Source of the DNA: Amycolatopsis suaedae
Lineage (GTDB): Bacteria > Actinomycetota > Actinomycetes > Mycobacteriales > Pseudonocardiaceae
DNA length: 64,000 nucleotides
Assembly (NCBI RefSeq): GCF_004214935.1
Contig: NZ_SFCC01000004.1
Location: 62,001-126,000 of the forward strand
Direction: 5' to 3'
Below are positions 24,109 through 33,463 of this stretch, one piece after another. The position numbers were made by a program, and so were the translations under genes. Under the pieces are notes generated by a model. It was not told the DNA's origin. It did not search any database and worked only from the letters and a program-made list of their open reading frames with translations. Numbering within the stretch: position 1 is the stretch's first letter; each line of letters starts with the position of its first letter.

Positions 24109-26010
24109 CTAGTTGGTCAGTTCCAGCGTGCGCACCACCTGCTCGCAGGCACCGCTCACCCGGGCCTCGCCGCCGGCGGTGGCCTGGCAGCCCACGTGCA
24201 CCCGCACGTGCGCCTTGCCGACGACGAACCAGTCGACCTTCGCGGCCTGCTTCGTCTCCCGGTAATACACGGTCGTCTTGCCCGCGTACTCGCGGTCGGC
24301 GACGAAACCCGAGTAGCTCGGCCCGGCCTGCCGTACCCGTGTGTCCAGGTCGGCGACCAGTTCCGCACGGTTCGCGGTCGCGTCGTAGTCCTGGTTGTAC
24401 TCCTGCACGACCACGAGGTCGTCGCCCTGCTGGGCGTCGGCAGGCCGCACGATCGTCTGCCTGTCGGCCACGGCGCCGCCCGTCTGTGTCCAGTCCATCG
24501 GCACCTGGAAGCGGTAGGAGAACTGCGCGACGACCTTGCCGTCGGGTTCGTTCGGCCGCAGCGTGAACACCAGAACGCCGGCCACGCCGGCCAACAGGAC
24601 GACCGTGCCGATCACGGCCCACCGAACCCAGCCCTTCCGCGCTGGTCGCGCCCCGGACGGTGGCAGTTGCATCCCTCTGGGCGGACTGGGCTCCATGACC
24701 GGTAGCGGCCTCGGCGGTGTCGGCTGCGGGGGCCGCGCCGGCTGCGGTGGTCGTGGCTGGCCCGGGGTCAGGGCCCGGACCACCTCGGTGCGCTGCTCAC
24801 TGACCGGTCTCGGTCCCGGCGCCTGCCCGGACGCCGTCTTTAGCCCGCTAAAGCCGCCGGCGCCGGGCAGCGCGCCGGTGCGGTCCGGGTCGACCTGCAC
24901 CGCACGCAGTGCTCCCCGCGCGACCACCGTCTCCGGCTGGTCCAGCGTGGTCGGCACGACGCCGGTGCGCTCGTGGACCAGCCGCGACACCATCGGGATC
25001 CGGCTGGACCCGCCGACCAGGAAGATCGCCGTCAGCTGCTGCGGCCGCAGCCCGGCCTCCTCGATGGCGGCCGAGGTCAGCTCAACCGTCCTGCCCAGCG
25101 GCACCGCGATCAACTGCTCCAGGGCCGCCCTGGTCACGTGCGCGTCGGCGAACGGCGGCGGCATCGGGACGTCGGTGTAGGCGTGCCGGGACAGCGTCTC
25201 CTTCGCGCCGCGGACGTCCTGCCGTAGCACCCGCCGGCGCCGCCGGTCCGCCAGCTCCCGGCCCTCGACGAGCTGCCGCCACTCCTCCGGCTCCGAGCCG
25301 GACACCAGGGAGCCGACGTACTCCAGCAGCGCCTGGTCGATGTCGGCCCCGCCGAAGCTCGGGTCCCCGCGGGTCGCCAGCACCTGGAACCCGCCGCGGC
25401 GCTCGGCCGGACGGCGGGGCATCCGCCGGACCACGCTGACGTCCACGGTGCCGCCACCCAGATCGAGCACGGCGATCGTCTCGCCCGGCTGGCCACTGAA
25501 CTCGACCGTGCGCTCCTGGTTCACCTCGGCCGTGGCGAACGTCGCGGCGTGGAACACCGCCGCGGCGACCGGTTCGGGCACCAGCGCCACCTCGTGCGCC
25601 AGCCGCCCGGCCGCCTGCCGCAGCAGCCGGGTGCGGACGGCTCCCCAGTCCGCCGGGTGGGTCAGCACCAGCAGGCTCACCTCGGCACCGCCGGCGAACC
25701 GCCGCGCCTCGCCGACCGCTCGACGCAGCACGGCGTGCACCGCGTCGACCACCCGCAGGACGGTGTCGCCGAGCAGCAGCTCACCTTCGTCGATGCGGCG
25801 CTTCGGATTTGGCTCGAAGCGCGCCGGGTCGACGGCGGCCTGCCGCTCGGCCTCCTGGCCGACGAACAGCGTGCCGTCCGGCGCGGCGTACACCGCCGAC
25901 GACATCAGCGGCTGCCCGTCGACGACGACGACCTGCGGTTCCCGTCCGTTCAGCGACGCGACGACGCAGGTACTCGACGTGCCGAAGTCGACCGCGACCC
26001 GCAAGGTCAC
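24109..26010 (-). CDS. Hsp70-like type VII secretion-associated membrane protein (Rv3446c type)
   Basis: A 633-residue fusion. Residues 1-375 are an actin-fold ATPase of the Hsp70 group: phosphate loop 1 VDFGTSSTCVV, phosphate loop 2 VLDLGGGTVDVSVV (near 182), SFGGADID and the adenosine motif VGGSSRIPMVSRLV (near 337). A Pro-rich linker leads to a transmembrane helix (about 461-484) and an external domain beginning VVAQFSYRFQVPMDW, the C-terminal domain of the Rv3446c family of ESX-4 loci. No peptide-binding Hsp70 domain is present. A perfect palindrome copy lies in the linker (near residue 388) in its open frame, encoding [13 protein letters not shown] start; 25 bases after eccC in the same operon. 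Confidence 0.88.
   Translation of the reverse strand: MTLRVAVDFGTSSTCVVASLNGREPQVVVVDGQPLMSSAVYAAPDGTLFVGQEAERQAAVDPARFEPNPKRRIDEGELLLGDTVLRVVDAVHAVLRRAVGEARRFAGGAEVSLLVLTHPADWGAVRTRLLRQAAGRLAHEVALVPEPVAAAVFHAATFATAEVNQERTVEFSGQPGETIAVLDLGGGTVDVSVVRRMPRRPAERRGGFQVLATRGDPSFGGADIDQALLEYVGSLVSGSEPEEWRQLVEGRELADRRRRRVLRQDVRGAKETLSRHAYTDVPMPPPFADAHVTRAALEQLIAVPLGRTVELTSAAIEEAGLRPQQLTAIFLVGGSSRIPMVSRLVHERTGVVPTTLDQPETVVARGALRAVQVDPDRTGALPGAGGFSGLKTASGQAPGPRPVSEQRTEVVRALTPGQPRPPQPARPPQPTPPRPLPVMEPSPPRGMQLPPSGARPARKGWVRWAVIGTVVLLAGVAGVLVFTLRPNEPDGKVVAQFSYRFQVPMDWTQTGGAVADRQTIVRPADAQQGDDLVVVQEYNQDYDATANRAELVADLDTRVRQAGPSYSGFVADREYAGKTTVYYRETKQAAKVDWFVVGKAHVRVHVGCQATAGGEARVSGACEQVVRTLELTN
24836..24855. 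repeat. Dispersed palindrome copy inside the Hsp70-like gene
   Basis: GTCTTTAGCCCGCTAAAGCC, unmutated and in the one open frame (GGC TTT AGC GGG CTA AAG), encoding GFSGLK in a disordered linker. Confidence 0.95.
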
Positions 26011-26035
26011 CGGCTACCCCCAACGGCCCTGTCGA

Positions 26036-29000
26036 TCACTCCGGCGGGATCCACGAAACCTGCATCAACTGCGTACCGCCCTTGCGGGAGACCAGCTTGC
26101 CCCGTCCCGGAGGCAGCGGCCCCATGCGCACGTTACCGAGCAGTACGCCGTCGTCGCGGTTACCGCTCATCGCGATACCGGGCTGCGCCAGTTCCTTCAT
26201 CTTGCCGATGATCGGGTCCACCGAAGACCGGTTGGCACCGCCGGAACGCCTGGCGACGATCACGTGCAGACCGATGTCCTTGGACTGCGCGAGGAAGTCG
26301 CTCAGCGGCCGCAGCGGGTTCGCCTGCTGGGTGACCACGAGGTCGTAGTCGTCGACGATGAGGAACAGCTCAGGGCCCTTCCACCACGAACGGTTGCGCA
26401 GCTGGTCCGGCGTGACGTCCGGGCCGGGCAACCTCCGGGTCATCGAGCCCTTGATATCGGTGATCATGGACTCCAGCTGCTGTGCCGACACCGCGTACCC
26501 GAGCAACTGGTCGCCGTCGAGGAACCCGAGCATCGTGCGCCGGTAGTCGACGAGCACGATGAGCGCCTCTTCCTTGGTGTAGCGCTCGGTGATGCCGCGG
26601 GCGATCTGCCGCAGCAGGTTCGTCTTGCCGGACTCGCCATCGGCGAAGCACAGGAAGTGCGGATCGGCGTTGAAGTCCAGATACACCGGCGCGAGGTCGT
26701 CCTCGTTGACACCGATCGGGATGAGCTTGGAGTCGCGCCGCTTGTCCTGCAGCAACAGCTCCTCGTACGGGAGCATGTCCGGCAGGAGCCGGACGGCAGG
26801 CGCGTGCCTGCCCTTCCAGGCAGCCTTGATCTTGGCCACCGCGTCGGCGACGCCCTGGCCGACGTTCTCGCCGTCACTCGACCCGTCGATGCGCGGAAGA
26901 CCGGTGAGCACGTGCAGCTTGTCCCGGCTCAGGCCCCGGCCCGGCCGGCCAGGCGGCACGTTGACCGCCACCCTGCGGTCCACTTCGGACTCGCTGGGAT
27001 CACCCAGGCGGAGTTCGAACCGGGTGCCGATCATGTCCTTGATGGCGGGCCGGATGTCGGCCCACCGGTTGGACGCGATGATCACGTGCACGCCGTAGTT
27101 CAGACCCTGGGTCGCCAGCTTGGTGATCTGCGGCTCGAGTTCGTCGAAGTCGTCGCGCAGTGCCTTCCAGCCGTCGACGATGAGGAACGCGTCACCCCAC
27201 GGGTCCTGCTCGGCGGTGATCTCGCCGCGGCGCTTGCGGTTGCGGAACTCGTTCATCGAGTCGATGCCCATCGCACCGAACCGGCCTTCCCGCTCGTTGG
27301 CGAGCGAGGTGAGCTCGGCCACGATGCGGCGGGCCTTGTCGGGCTCGCGCCGGGCCACCGCGACACCACCGACGTGCGGCAGGTCGGCGAGACCGGCGAG
27401 CGTGCCACCACCGAGGTCGACGCAGTAGAACTGCGCTTCCTCCGGCGTGTGGGTGAGCGCCATCGACATGATCAACGTACGCAGCATGGTCGACTTGCCC
27501 GACTGCGGACCGCCGACGATGACGGCGTGGCCCGCGCCACCGGAGAAGTCGGCCCACAGCGGATCACGCCGCTGCTCGTAGGGCCGGTCGACGATGCCCA
27601 GCGGGATCTGCAGCCTGCCGTTTCCGAAGAAGCCGACCGGCGACAGACCGCGGTCCTCGGTGGGGTTGAGGTTCGGCAGCAGGGTGTCCAGTGAGCTGGG
27701 CTCCTTCAGCGGCGGCAGCCACACCTCGTGTGCCGGCGGCCCCTGGCCGACCAGCCTGCTCACGATGACGTCGAGCTCGCTGGGCTCGACGGCCTCCTCC
27801 GACTCCGGCTGTTGCTGCTGAACGACCGGCTCCGGCTCGGGTTCCGGCTCCTTCGGCAGCTCGACGAAGTCGGGCACGAAGAACTGCGGCCGCTTGTCCG
27901 CGCGGACGACGGCGGCACCAGGCGCGGCGGCCTTGATGCCCGCGGGCCGGTACGGACCGGACACATAGGACGCCTTGAACCGCACCAGCGTCGAGGTGTC
28001 GTACTTCAGGTACCCGCCACCGGGCACCGAGGGCAGCTCGAACGCGTCCGGCACACCGATCGCCGCCCGCGACTCCGACGCGGAGAACGTCTTCAGACCG
28101 ATGCGGTACGACAGGTGCGAGTCCAGACCACGCAGCTTGCCTTCCTCGAGCCGTTGCGACGCCAGCAGCATGTGCATCTGCAGCGACCGTCCCAGCCGGC
28201 CGATGGCGACGAACAGGTCAATGAAGTCGGGCTTGGCCGACAGCAGCTCGGAGAACTCGTCGACGACGATGAACAGCGCGGGGAGCGGGTCGAGGTCGGC
28301 GCCGTTCTCCCTGGCCTTCTCGTACTCCCAGACGTTCTTGAAGTTGCCGCCGTCCTTCAGCGCCTCCTGCCGGCGGTTCATCTCGCCGGCCAGCGCGTCC
28401 TTCATCCGGTCGACCAGCGTGACCTCGTCGGCGAGGTTGGTGATGACCGCGGACACGTGCGGCGCGGTGTCCAGACCGAGGAACGTCGCACCACCCTTGA
28501 AGTCGACCAGGACGAAGTTGAGCGTGGTCGACGAGTGCGTGGCGAGCATGCCCAGCACCAGCGTGCGGAGGAACTCCGACTTACCGGAACCGGTGGCGCC
28601 GATGCACAGGCCGTGCGGGCCCATGCCCTCCATCGCGGCTTCCTTGATGTCCAGCTCCACCGGCTGGCCGTACTCACCGACCCCGAACGGGACGCGGTAG
28701 CGGTCGCGGACCGGCCTCGGCCGCCAGGCCTGCTGCACGTCGAAGGTCATCGGGTCACCGGGGATGCCCAGCAGCTCCAGCAGCGACGGGTTCGACAGCA
28801 GCGGCTCGTCCTCGTCGGCCTCCTGCGCGGCGGAGCCGACGCGGTACGGCGAGAGCTTGCGGGCCAGCGCCTCGGCCTCGACGACGCTGAGCGTGTCCGG
28901 ACGGCCGAACCACTCGACACCGCTGGCGCTGCGGGCACCCAGCCGCTTCTCCTCGACCACCAGCCGCAGACCGCGGCGGGCCGCGAGGTTGCCGATCGAG

Positions 29001-30043
29001 TCGGACAGGTCGACGATCGTGACGCCGACCAGGCCCTCCTCGAGGATGATCTGCTCCTCGCGGGTCACCTCGGCGTCGTCGACGATGATCACGACGTGCG
29101 GCTGGTCCGGCGGCGGAGTGGCGTTACGGGAGAACCGCTGGCGGTCCCGGAGTTCCTCGTCCAGCCACGCCTCGATCTGGGCCAGCGAACCGGCCATCAT
29201 GCGCAGCTGGCCGATACCGTCGGACAGACCGGGGTGCTGGGTGTGCGGCAGCCACTTGGCCCACTCCCACACCTCCTTGGCCCGGCCCGCGGTGGCGACG
29301 GCGATGAGCACGTCGTCGGGGCTGTGGAAGGTGACCAGCTGGGCCAGCATCGCCCGGGTCAGGCCCCGGGTCAGCTCGCGGTCGCCCTGCAGGCTGACGG
29401 CGGCGAAACCCCGCAAAGTGATCTGGGTCGGCAGGTCGGGAACGATCGAGTGCGCGCGCACGAACCGGCGCAGCGCGAGGGTGGCGATCGGCTCCAGCTC
29501 GTCGACCGGGCCGGTCTGCGGCGGTACGAGGCGCGTCGCCAGGCGGTGCGAGCTGCGGCCGACACGCAGGTGCAGGAAGTCCTGGTCGTTCTGCCTGCGC
29601 TCCCACATCCGGCGGCTGGTGGCCAGCGACCACAGCGCCTGCGGATCGGGATGGACCCACTCCAGGGCCGCACGCTGGTCGACCATGGCCTCGCGGGCAC
29701 GGTCGCGCATCTGGCCGAGGTACCGCAGGTAGTCCTTGCGGTCCTCGTTCATCTCGGCCTTCTTCTGGCCACCACCGCGGCCGGCGCCGCCGACCATCAT
29801 GCCGACGGTGCCCATGACCATCATGCCGCCCATCATGAGCATCATGGGGTTACGCCCACCGACGGTGAGCATGAAGATCATCATGCCGATCGAGGCGACG
29901 ATCATCACGACCGGCAGCAGCTTCATGACGATGTTGCCGGGGATGGTCCTTGGGACCTCCGGTGGCGGCTCGAGGTGCACCTCGCCGCCTGGCGGACGCG
30001 GCGCGGCCAGGCGTGGCGACCGCTTGAACTGCAGCGTGCTCAC
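26036..30043 (-). CDS. eccC: Type VII secretion ATPase EccC
   Basis: Motor of the ESX secretion machine, 1335 residues in one chain (not split into Ca/Cb). Two transmembrane helices lie near residues 39-57 and 64-88. Three FtsK/SpoIIIE-type domains follow, with Walker A loops GATGSGKSEF (near 481), GGPQSGKSTM (near 844) and ADGESGKTNL (near 1136); the third differs from the classic GKS/T spacing but keeps GKT. Walker B-like LFIVVDEFSELL is in the first domain. EccC binds the tyrosine-based export signal of WXG100 partners. GTG start. First gene of a minus-strand operon through the esx pair, divergent from eccD, the same orientation as mycobacterial ESX-4. Confidence 0.96.
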   Translation of the reverse strand: MSTLQFKRSPRLAAPRPPGGEVHLEPPPEVPRTIPGNIVMKLLPVVMIVASIGMMIFMLTVGGRNPMMLMMGGMMVMGTVGMMVGGAGRGGGQKKAEMNEDRKDYLRYLGQMRDRAREAMVDQRAALEWVHPDPQALWSLATSRRMWERRQNDQDFLHLRVGRSSHRLATRLVPPQTGPVDELEPIATLALRRFVRAHSIVPDLPTQITLRGFAAVSLQGDRELTRGLTRAMLAQLVTFHSPDDVLIAVATAGRAKEVWEWAKWLPHTQHPGLSDGIGQLRMMAGSLAQIEAWLDEELRDRQRFSRNATPPPDQPHVVIIVDDAEVTREEQIILEEGLVGVTIVDLSDSIGNLAARRGLRLVVEEKRLGARSASGVEWFGRPDTLSVVEAEALARKLSPYRVGSAAQEADEDEPLLSNPSLLELLGIPGDPMTFDVQQAWRPRPVRDRYRVPFGVGEYGQPVELDIKEAAMEGMGPHGLCIGATGSGKSEFLRTLVLGMLATHSSTTLNFVLVDFKGGATFLGLDTAPHVSAVITNLADEVTLVDRMKDALAGEMNRRQEALKDGGNFKNVWEYEKARENGADLDPLPALFIVVDEFSELLSAKPDFIDLFVAIGRLGRSLQMHMLLASQRLEEGKLRGLDSHLSYRIGLKTFSASESRAAIGVPDAFELPSVPGGGYLKYDTSTLVRFKASYVSGPYRPAGIKAAAPGAAVVRADKRPQFFVPDFVELPKEPEPEPEPVVQQQQPESEEAVEPSELDVIVSRLVGQGPPAHEVWLPPLKEPSSLDTLLPNLNPTEDRGLSPVGFFGNGRLQIPLGIVDRPYEQRRDPLWADFSGGAGHAVIVGGPQSGKSTMLRTLIMSMALTHTPEEAQFYCVDLGGGTLAGLADLPHVGGVAVARREPDKARRIVAELTSLANEREGRFGAMGIDSMNEFRNRKRRGEITAEQDPWGDAFLIVDGWKALRDDFDELEPQITKLATQGLNYGVHVIIASNRWADIRPAIKDMIGTRFELRLGDPSESEVDRRVAVNVPPGRPGRGLSRDKLHVLTGLPRIDGSSDGENVGQGVADAVAKIKAAWKGRHAPAVRLLPDMLPYEELLLQDKRRDSKLIPIGVNEDDLAPVYLDFNADPHFLCFADGESGKTNLLRQIARGITERYTKEEALIVLVDYRRTMLGFLDGDQLLGYAVSAQQLESMITDIKGSMTRRLPGPDVTPDQLRNRSWWKGPELFLIVDDYDLVVTQQANPLRPLSDFLAQSKDIGLHVIVARRSGGANRSSVDPIIGKMKELAQPGIAMSGNRDDGVLLGNVRMGPLPPGRGKLVSRKGGTQLMQVSWIPPE

Positions 30044-30222
30044 CGAAGACCCCTCTTCAACTCGGCGACTGCGGCCACGAGCTGCGGCCGACCCACACGG
30101 TAGCGAACCGGGCCGACGATGGGGTCAAAGACTGCCCAACCCGGTCGGGTTCGGTCGAAGTGACCACACGGCCACCACGAGTGGGTTAATACTAGAGCCG
30201 CTCGCCGACCCTGTGGGCCGGT

Positions 30223-30252
30223 TTGGCCCAGGTGGGCGGGCGTGGGTATAAG
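30223..30252 (+). promoter_or_regulatory. Candidate eccD-mycP promoter
   Basis: TTGGCC (30223-30228) and TATAAG (30247-30252) with 18 bases between, ending 36 bases before the eccD GTG. A second AT-rich box, TTAATACTAG near 30186-30195, may serve divergent eccC. Pattern only. Confidence 0.4.
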
Positions 30253-30288
30253 TAGCCCGCAGCATTCTCTCTAGGCAGGGGGCAGTTG

Positions 30289-31689
30289 GTGGCGACGGGG
30301 ACGACGGTATTCAGCAGGGTCACGGTGGTCGCACCGCGGACCCGTATCGACGTGGCGCTGCCCGCCGACGTCGCGGTGGCCGACCTGCTGCCCATGCTGT
30401 TGGAAATGGCCAAGGAGGCCACGCCGGACGGCGGGGCCAGGCACGGCGGCTGGGCGCTGGCGAAGCTCGGTGACGCGCCGCTGGACCCGAGCCGGACGCT
30501 CGCGTCGCTCGGCGTCGTCGACGGCGAGCTGCTGCAGCTGCGCAAGCGCAACGAGAACCCGCCCCCGCCGCTGTACGACGACGTCGTCGACGCGATCGCC
30601 GAGGCCGACCCGGACAGCTTCCGGCCCTGGACCAAGGAGACCGCCCAGCGGATCGGTCACATCGCGGGTGGGCTGGCGCTGTTCGCCGCCGCGCTCGCGC
30701 TGTTCATGGGCGGCGGGCTGTTCCCCGGCGGAAGCTCGCTGACCGCGGCCATCGCCGGTGGCGTCGGCGCGATCGCGTTCGTCGCCGTCGGTGCCACGAT
30801 GGTCAAGGCCTACAACGCGGTGTCGACGGGCGTGCTGATCGCCGCGGCCGGTGGTCTGCCGATGGCGTTCGTCAGCGGCTTCTACATCGTGCCCGGCCTG
30901 GGGATCCGCGCGAACCTGCTTCTCGCCGCGGCCATGGTGCTGATCGTCGCGTCGGCGTCGATCATGATCATCGGAGCGGGGATCACGACGTTCATCGCTG
31001 CGGCCTCGGCCGCGACGCTGGCGTCGATCGCGTTCCTGGTCGCCATGCTGATCGCGCACCCGCCCGCGGGGATCGCCGCCGGTACCGCCGCCGTGGCGCT
31101 GGCGTGCATCTCGATGCTGCCGAGGGTGACGTTGCAGCTGGCGAAACTGCCGCTGCCACACGTTCCCGGCAGCGCCGAGGAGCTCAAGGAGGACACCGGG
31201 TTCCCCGACTACTCCGCCATCGAGCGCCGGACCGCGGTCGCGCACAACTACATGACCGGTCTGCTGGTCGGCTGCGGCACGATCGCCGCGCTCTCGTCGA
31301 TCGTCGCGGCCAGCTCGTCGAGCATCTTCGGCCCGATCATGGGCGTGGTGGCGAGCCTGGTGCTGCTGCTGCGCGGCCGCGCCTACGCCAACGGCAGTCA
31401 GGCCGTGGCGCTGCTCACCACCGGCATCGTGTCGCTGGGCGGCATCCTGCTCGGCTGGATGTGGATGCAGGACGGCCTCGGCAGGCTGCTGTGGGTCTTC
31501 GGAACACTCATCCTGGTCGGCGCCGCGGCGCTCGTCCTCGGTGTGGTGTTCCCCGGGCAGCGCTTCTCGCCGCCGCTGCGCCGTACGGTGGAGATCATCG
31601 AGGCGATCTGCATCGCCACGGTGCTGCCGCTGGCGCTGGCCGTCATGGATCTGTACTCGACGGTGCGGCACATCGACTTCCCCCGGTAG
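30289..31689 (+). CDS. eccD: Type VII secretion integral membrane protein EccD
   Basis: Membrane channel component of about 466 residues. Residues 1-90 form a YukD-like ubiquitin fold (FSRVTVVAPRTRIDVALPAD ... GELLQLRK), followed from about residue 120 by eleven closely packed hydrophobic segments (GGLALFAAALALFMGGGLF, AGGLPMAFVSGFYIVPGL and others). The GTG start at 30289 has GGGGG six bases upstream; the TTG one codon earlier has poorer spacing. It is followed 47 bases later by mycP on the same strand, the conserved eccD-mycP order of ESX-4. Confidence 0.95.
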   Translation: MATGTTVFSRVTVVAPRTRIDVALPADVAVADLLPMLLEMAKEATPDGGARHGGWALAKLGDAPLDPSRTLASLGVVDGELLQLRKRNENPPPPLYDDVVDAIAEADPDSFRPWTKETAQRIGHIAGGLALFAAALALFMGGGLFPGGSSLTAAIAGGVGAIAFVAVGATMVKAYNAVSTGVLIAAAGGLPMAFVSGFYIVPGLGIRANLLLAAAMVLIVASASIMIIGAGITTFIAAASAATLASIAFLVAMLIAHPPAGIAAGTAAVALACISMLPRVTLQLAKLPLPHVPGSAEELKEDTGFPDYSAIERRTAVAHNYMTGLLVGCGTIAALSSIVAASSSSIFGPIMGVVASLVLLLRGRAYANGSQAVALLTTGIVSLGGILLGWMWMQDGLGRLLWVFGTLILVGAAALVLGVVFPGQRFSPPLRRTVEIIEAICIATVLPLALAVMDLYSTVRHIDFPR

Positions 31690-31736
31690 CTTTCCGGGGT
31701 TTGCCTGACGTAGTGCGGAAGGACAGGGGGACTGTG

Positions 31737-33356
31737 GTGCGGTTCGGACCCGGCAAGCGGGCGGCCACGGCGGTGATGGCGGCCACGATCGGCATGCTGA
31801 CGCCGGGTGCGGCCGTCGCGGCGGCCCAGCCACCAGCAGCGCCCCCGCCCGGCCAGGGGATGGCCGTACCGCCCCCGGTGGACCTGAGCGCACTGCCGAG
31901 CGGGTCGGGCAAGCCCGACAAGACCTACGAGAAGAAGACCGAGTGCGTCACCCGCAGCCTCGGGGAGAACATCATCCCCAAGGAGATTCCCTGGGGTCAG
32001 CAGTACCTGCGCCTCGACGACGTGCACCGGCTGATGCAGGCCGAGACCGGCGGCATCGGGATCGACCCGCAGACCAAGCAGCCAATCAGGGTCGCGGTGA
32101 TCGACACCGGCGTGCACAACCACCCGTGGTTCGGCCACCCGGTCCAGGGCGGCGGCGACTACGTCAAGGAGGAGAACCGCGGCCTGGAGGACTGCGACGG
32201 CCACGGCACGGAGGTCGCCGGCATCATCGGCGCGAAGACCCCCAACGACGTCGGCTTTCGCGGGGTCGCGCCGGATTCGCAGATCGTTTCGATCCGGCAG
32301 TCGAGCCAGAATTACCAGGAGGCCGAGAAGACCTCGTCGCCCGCGGCTCCGCCGCCGTCGTCCTCGGGTGCCCCGCCCAGTTCGTCCGGGGGTGCTCCGC
32401 CCAGTTCCTCCTCGGAGGCGCCTCCCGAGGAGGGCGGCGGGGCTCAGCCCGGCGGCGACGGCACCGAACCGGGCCAGCAGGGTGGCGGCCGGCAGATCGA
32501 GGACAACGGCACCGCGGCGGGAACCGTCGGCACGCTCGCACACTCGGTGCGGACGGCCGCGGACACCGAGGGCGTCAAGGTCATCAACATGTCGGTCGAC
32601 AACTGCCGCAAGGCCTCGGGCGGCCCGCGCACGGCGTCGGAGAGCGAGCTGCAGGCCGCGGTCCGCTACGCAGTGGAGCAGAAGAACATCGTGGTGGTCG
32701 CGGCCGCCGGCAACACGTCGGAGGCGTGCCCGCAGAACAATCAGCCCGACCCGAACCAGCCGATCAGCATCGTCAACCCGCCGTGGTTCCGTGACGACGT
32801 GCTGTCGGTGGCCGCGATCGACCAGACCGGCAGTGTGGCGCAGTTCAGCGTCAACGGCCCGTGGGTGAGCGTGGCGGCGCCGGGAACCAAGATCATCTCG
32901 TTGGATCCGGCTCCCGGTAGCACCCCGTCGCTGGCGAACCTGACGATCGAGGGCGGCAAGCCCCAGGAGATTCAGGGGACCAGCTTCGCGGCGCCGTACG
33001 TCGCCGGGCTGGCGGTGCTGGTGCGTGCGAAGTTCCCGCATCTGAACGCCCGGCAGGTGATGGCGCGGATCATGCAGACCGCGCAGCACCCCGGCGCGCA
33101 CGGTGGCCGGGACCAGTTCGTCGGCTACGGAATGATCAACCCGATGGCGGCGCTGACCGCCGCCCTGCCGTCCGAGCAGGGGTTCCCGCCGGCGCAGAAC
33201 ATGACGATCCCGTCCGACCTGCCGCCGGCCGACAACACCGACGACACCCCGATGATCGTGGCGCTCGCCGGCGCCGGTGGCGGTCTGGTGATCCTGCTGA
33301 TCACGATGTTCGTGATGCACACCCTGCGCCGCAACGACCCCGAGCGCTCCGCCTAG
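31737..33356 (+). CDS. mycP: Type VII secretion serine protease mycosin
   Basis: Subtilisin-like protease anchored on the outer face of the membrane and needed for ESX machine stability. Signal peptide residues 1-31 (AATAVMAATIGMLTPGAAVA). Catalytic triad: Asp123 (VAVIDTGV), His157 (DGHGTEVAG), Ser416 (GTSFAAPYVAG), with the oxyanion Asn in AAAGNTS. A C-terminal transmembrane helix lies near 508-528. Between Asp/His and the rest, residues 199-253 form a low-complexity Pro/Ser/Gly loop, longer and simpler than usual. Two GTG codons are possible starts; 31737 has the better spacing from AGGGGG. Length 539 residues. Confidence 0.95.
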   Translation: MRFGPGKRAATAVMAATIGMLTPGAAVAAAQPPAAPPPGQGMAVPPPVDLSALPSGSGKPDKTYEKKTECVTRSLGENIIPKEIPWGQQYLRLDDVHRLMQAETGGIGIDPQTKQPIRVAVIDTGVHNHPWFGHPVQGGGDYVKEENRGLEDCDGHGTEVAGIIGAKTPNDVGFRGVAPDSQIVSIRQSSQNYQEAEKTSSPAAPPPSSSGAPPSSSGGAPPSSSSEAPPEEGGGAQPGGDGTEPGQQGGGRQIEDNGTAAGTVGTLAHSVRTAADTEGVKVINMSVDNCRKASGGPRTASESELQAAVRYAVEQKNIVVVAAAGNTSEACPQNNQPDPNQPISIVNPPWFRDDVLSVAAIDQTGSVAQFSVNGPWVSVAAPGTKIISLDPAPGSTPSLANLTIEGGKPQEIQGTSFAAPYVAGLAVLVRAKFPHLNARQVMARIMQTAQHPGAHGGRDQFVGYGMINPMAALTAALPSEQGFPPAQNMTIPSDLPPADNTDDTPMIVALAGAGGGLVILLITMFVMHTLRRNDPERSA

Positions 33357-33368
33357 GCCCGCGACGGC

Positions 33369-33388
33369 GTCTTTAGCGGGCTAAAGAC
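33369..33388. repeat. Dispersed palindrome copy after mycP
   Basis: GTCTTTAGCGGGCTAAAGAC; perfect stem 33366-33391. First of a pair between converging mycP and the WXG gene, 10 bases after the mycP stop. Confidence 0.95.
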
Positions 33389-33443
33389 GCCCACCGGGGT
33401 CGCGGGACTCCACTCCGGGCTGCCCCGTTCCCCTGCCGACGTC

Positions 33444-33463
33444 GGCTTTAGCCCGCTAAAGAC
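33444..33463. repeat. Dispersed palindrome copy supplying a stop codon
   Basis: GGCTTTAGCCCGCTAAAGAC. On the minus strand CGT CTT TAG gives the last codons and stop of the WXG-type gene at 33456-34541. Confidence 0.95.

Noticed and set aside
27728..30103. A 791-codon plus-strand open frame opposite eccC
   Set aside because: Antisense shadow of eccC; translation is Arg/His/Gln-rich without motifs.
32260..32280. GGCTTTCGCGGGGTC in mycP, like half a palindrome
   Set aside because: Only one arm matches and it codes for the conserved subtilase segment GFRGVAP.
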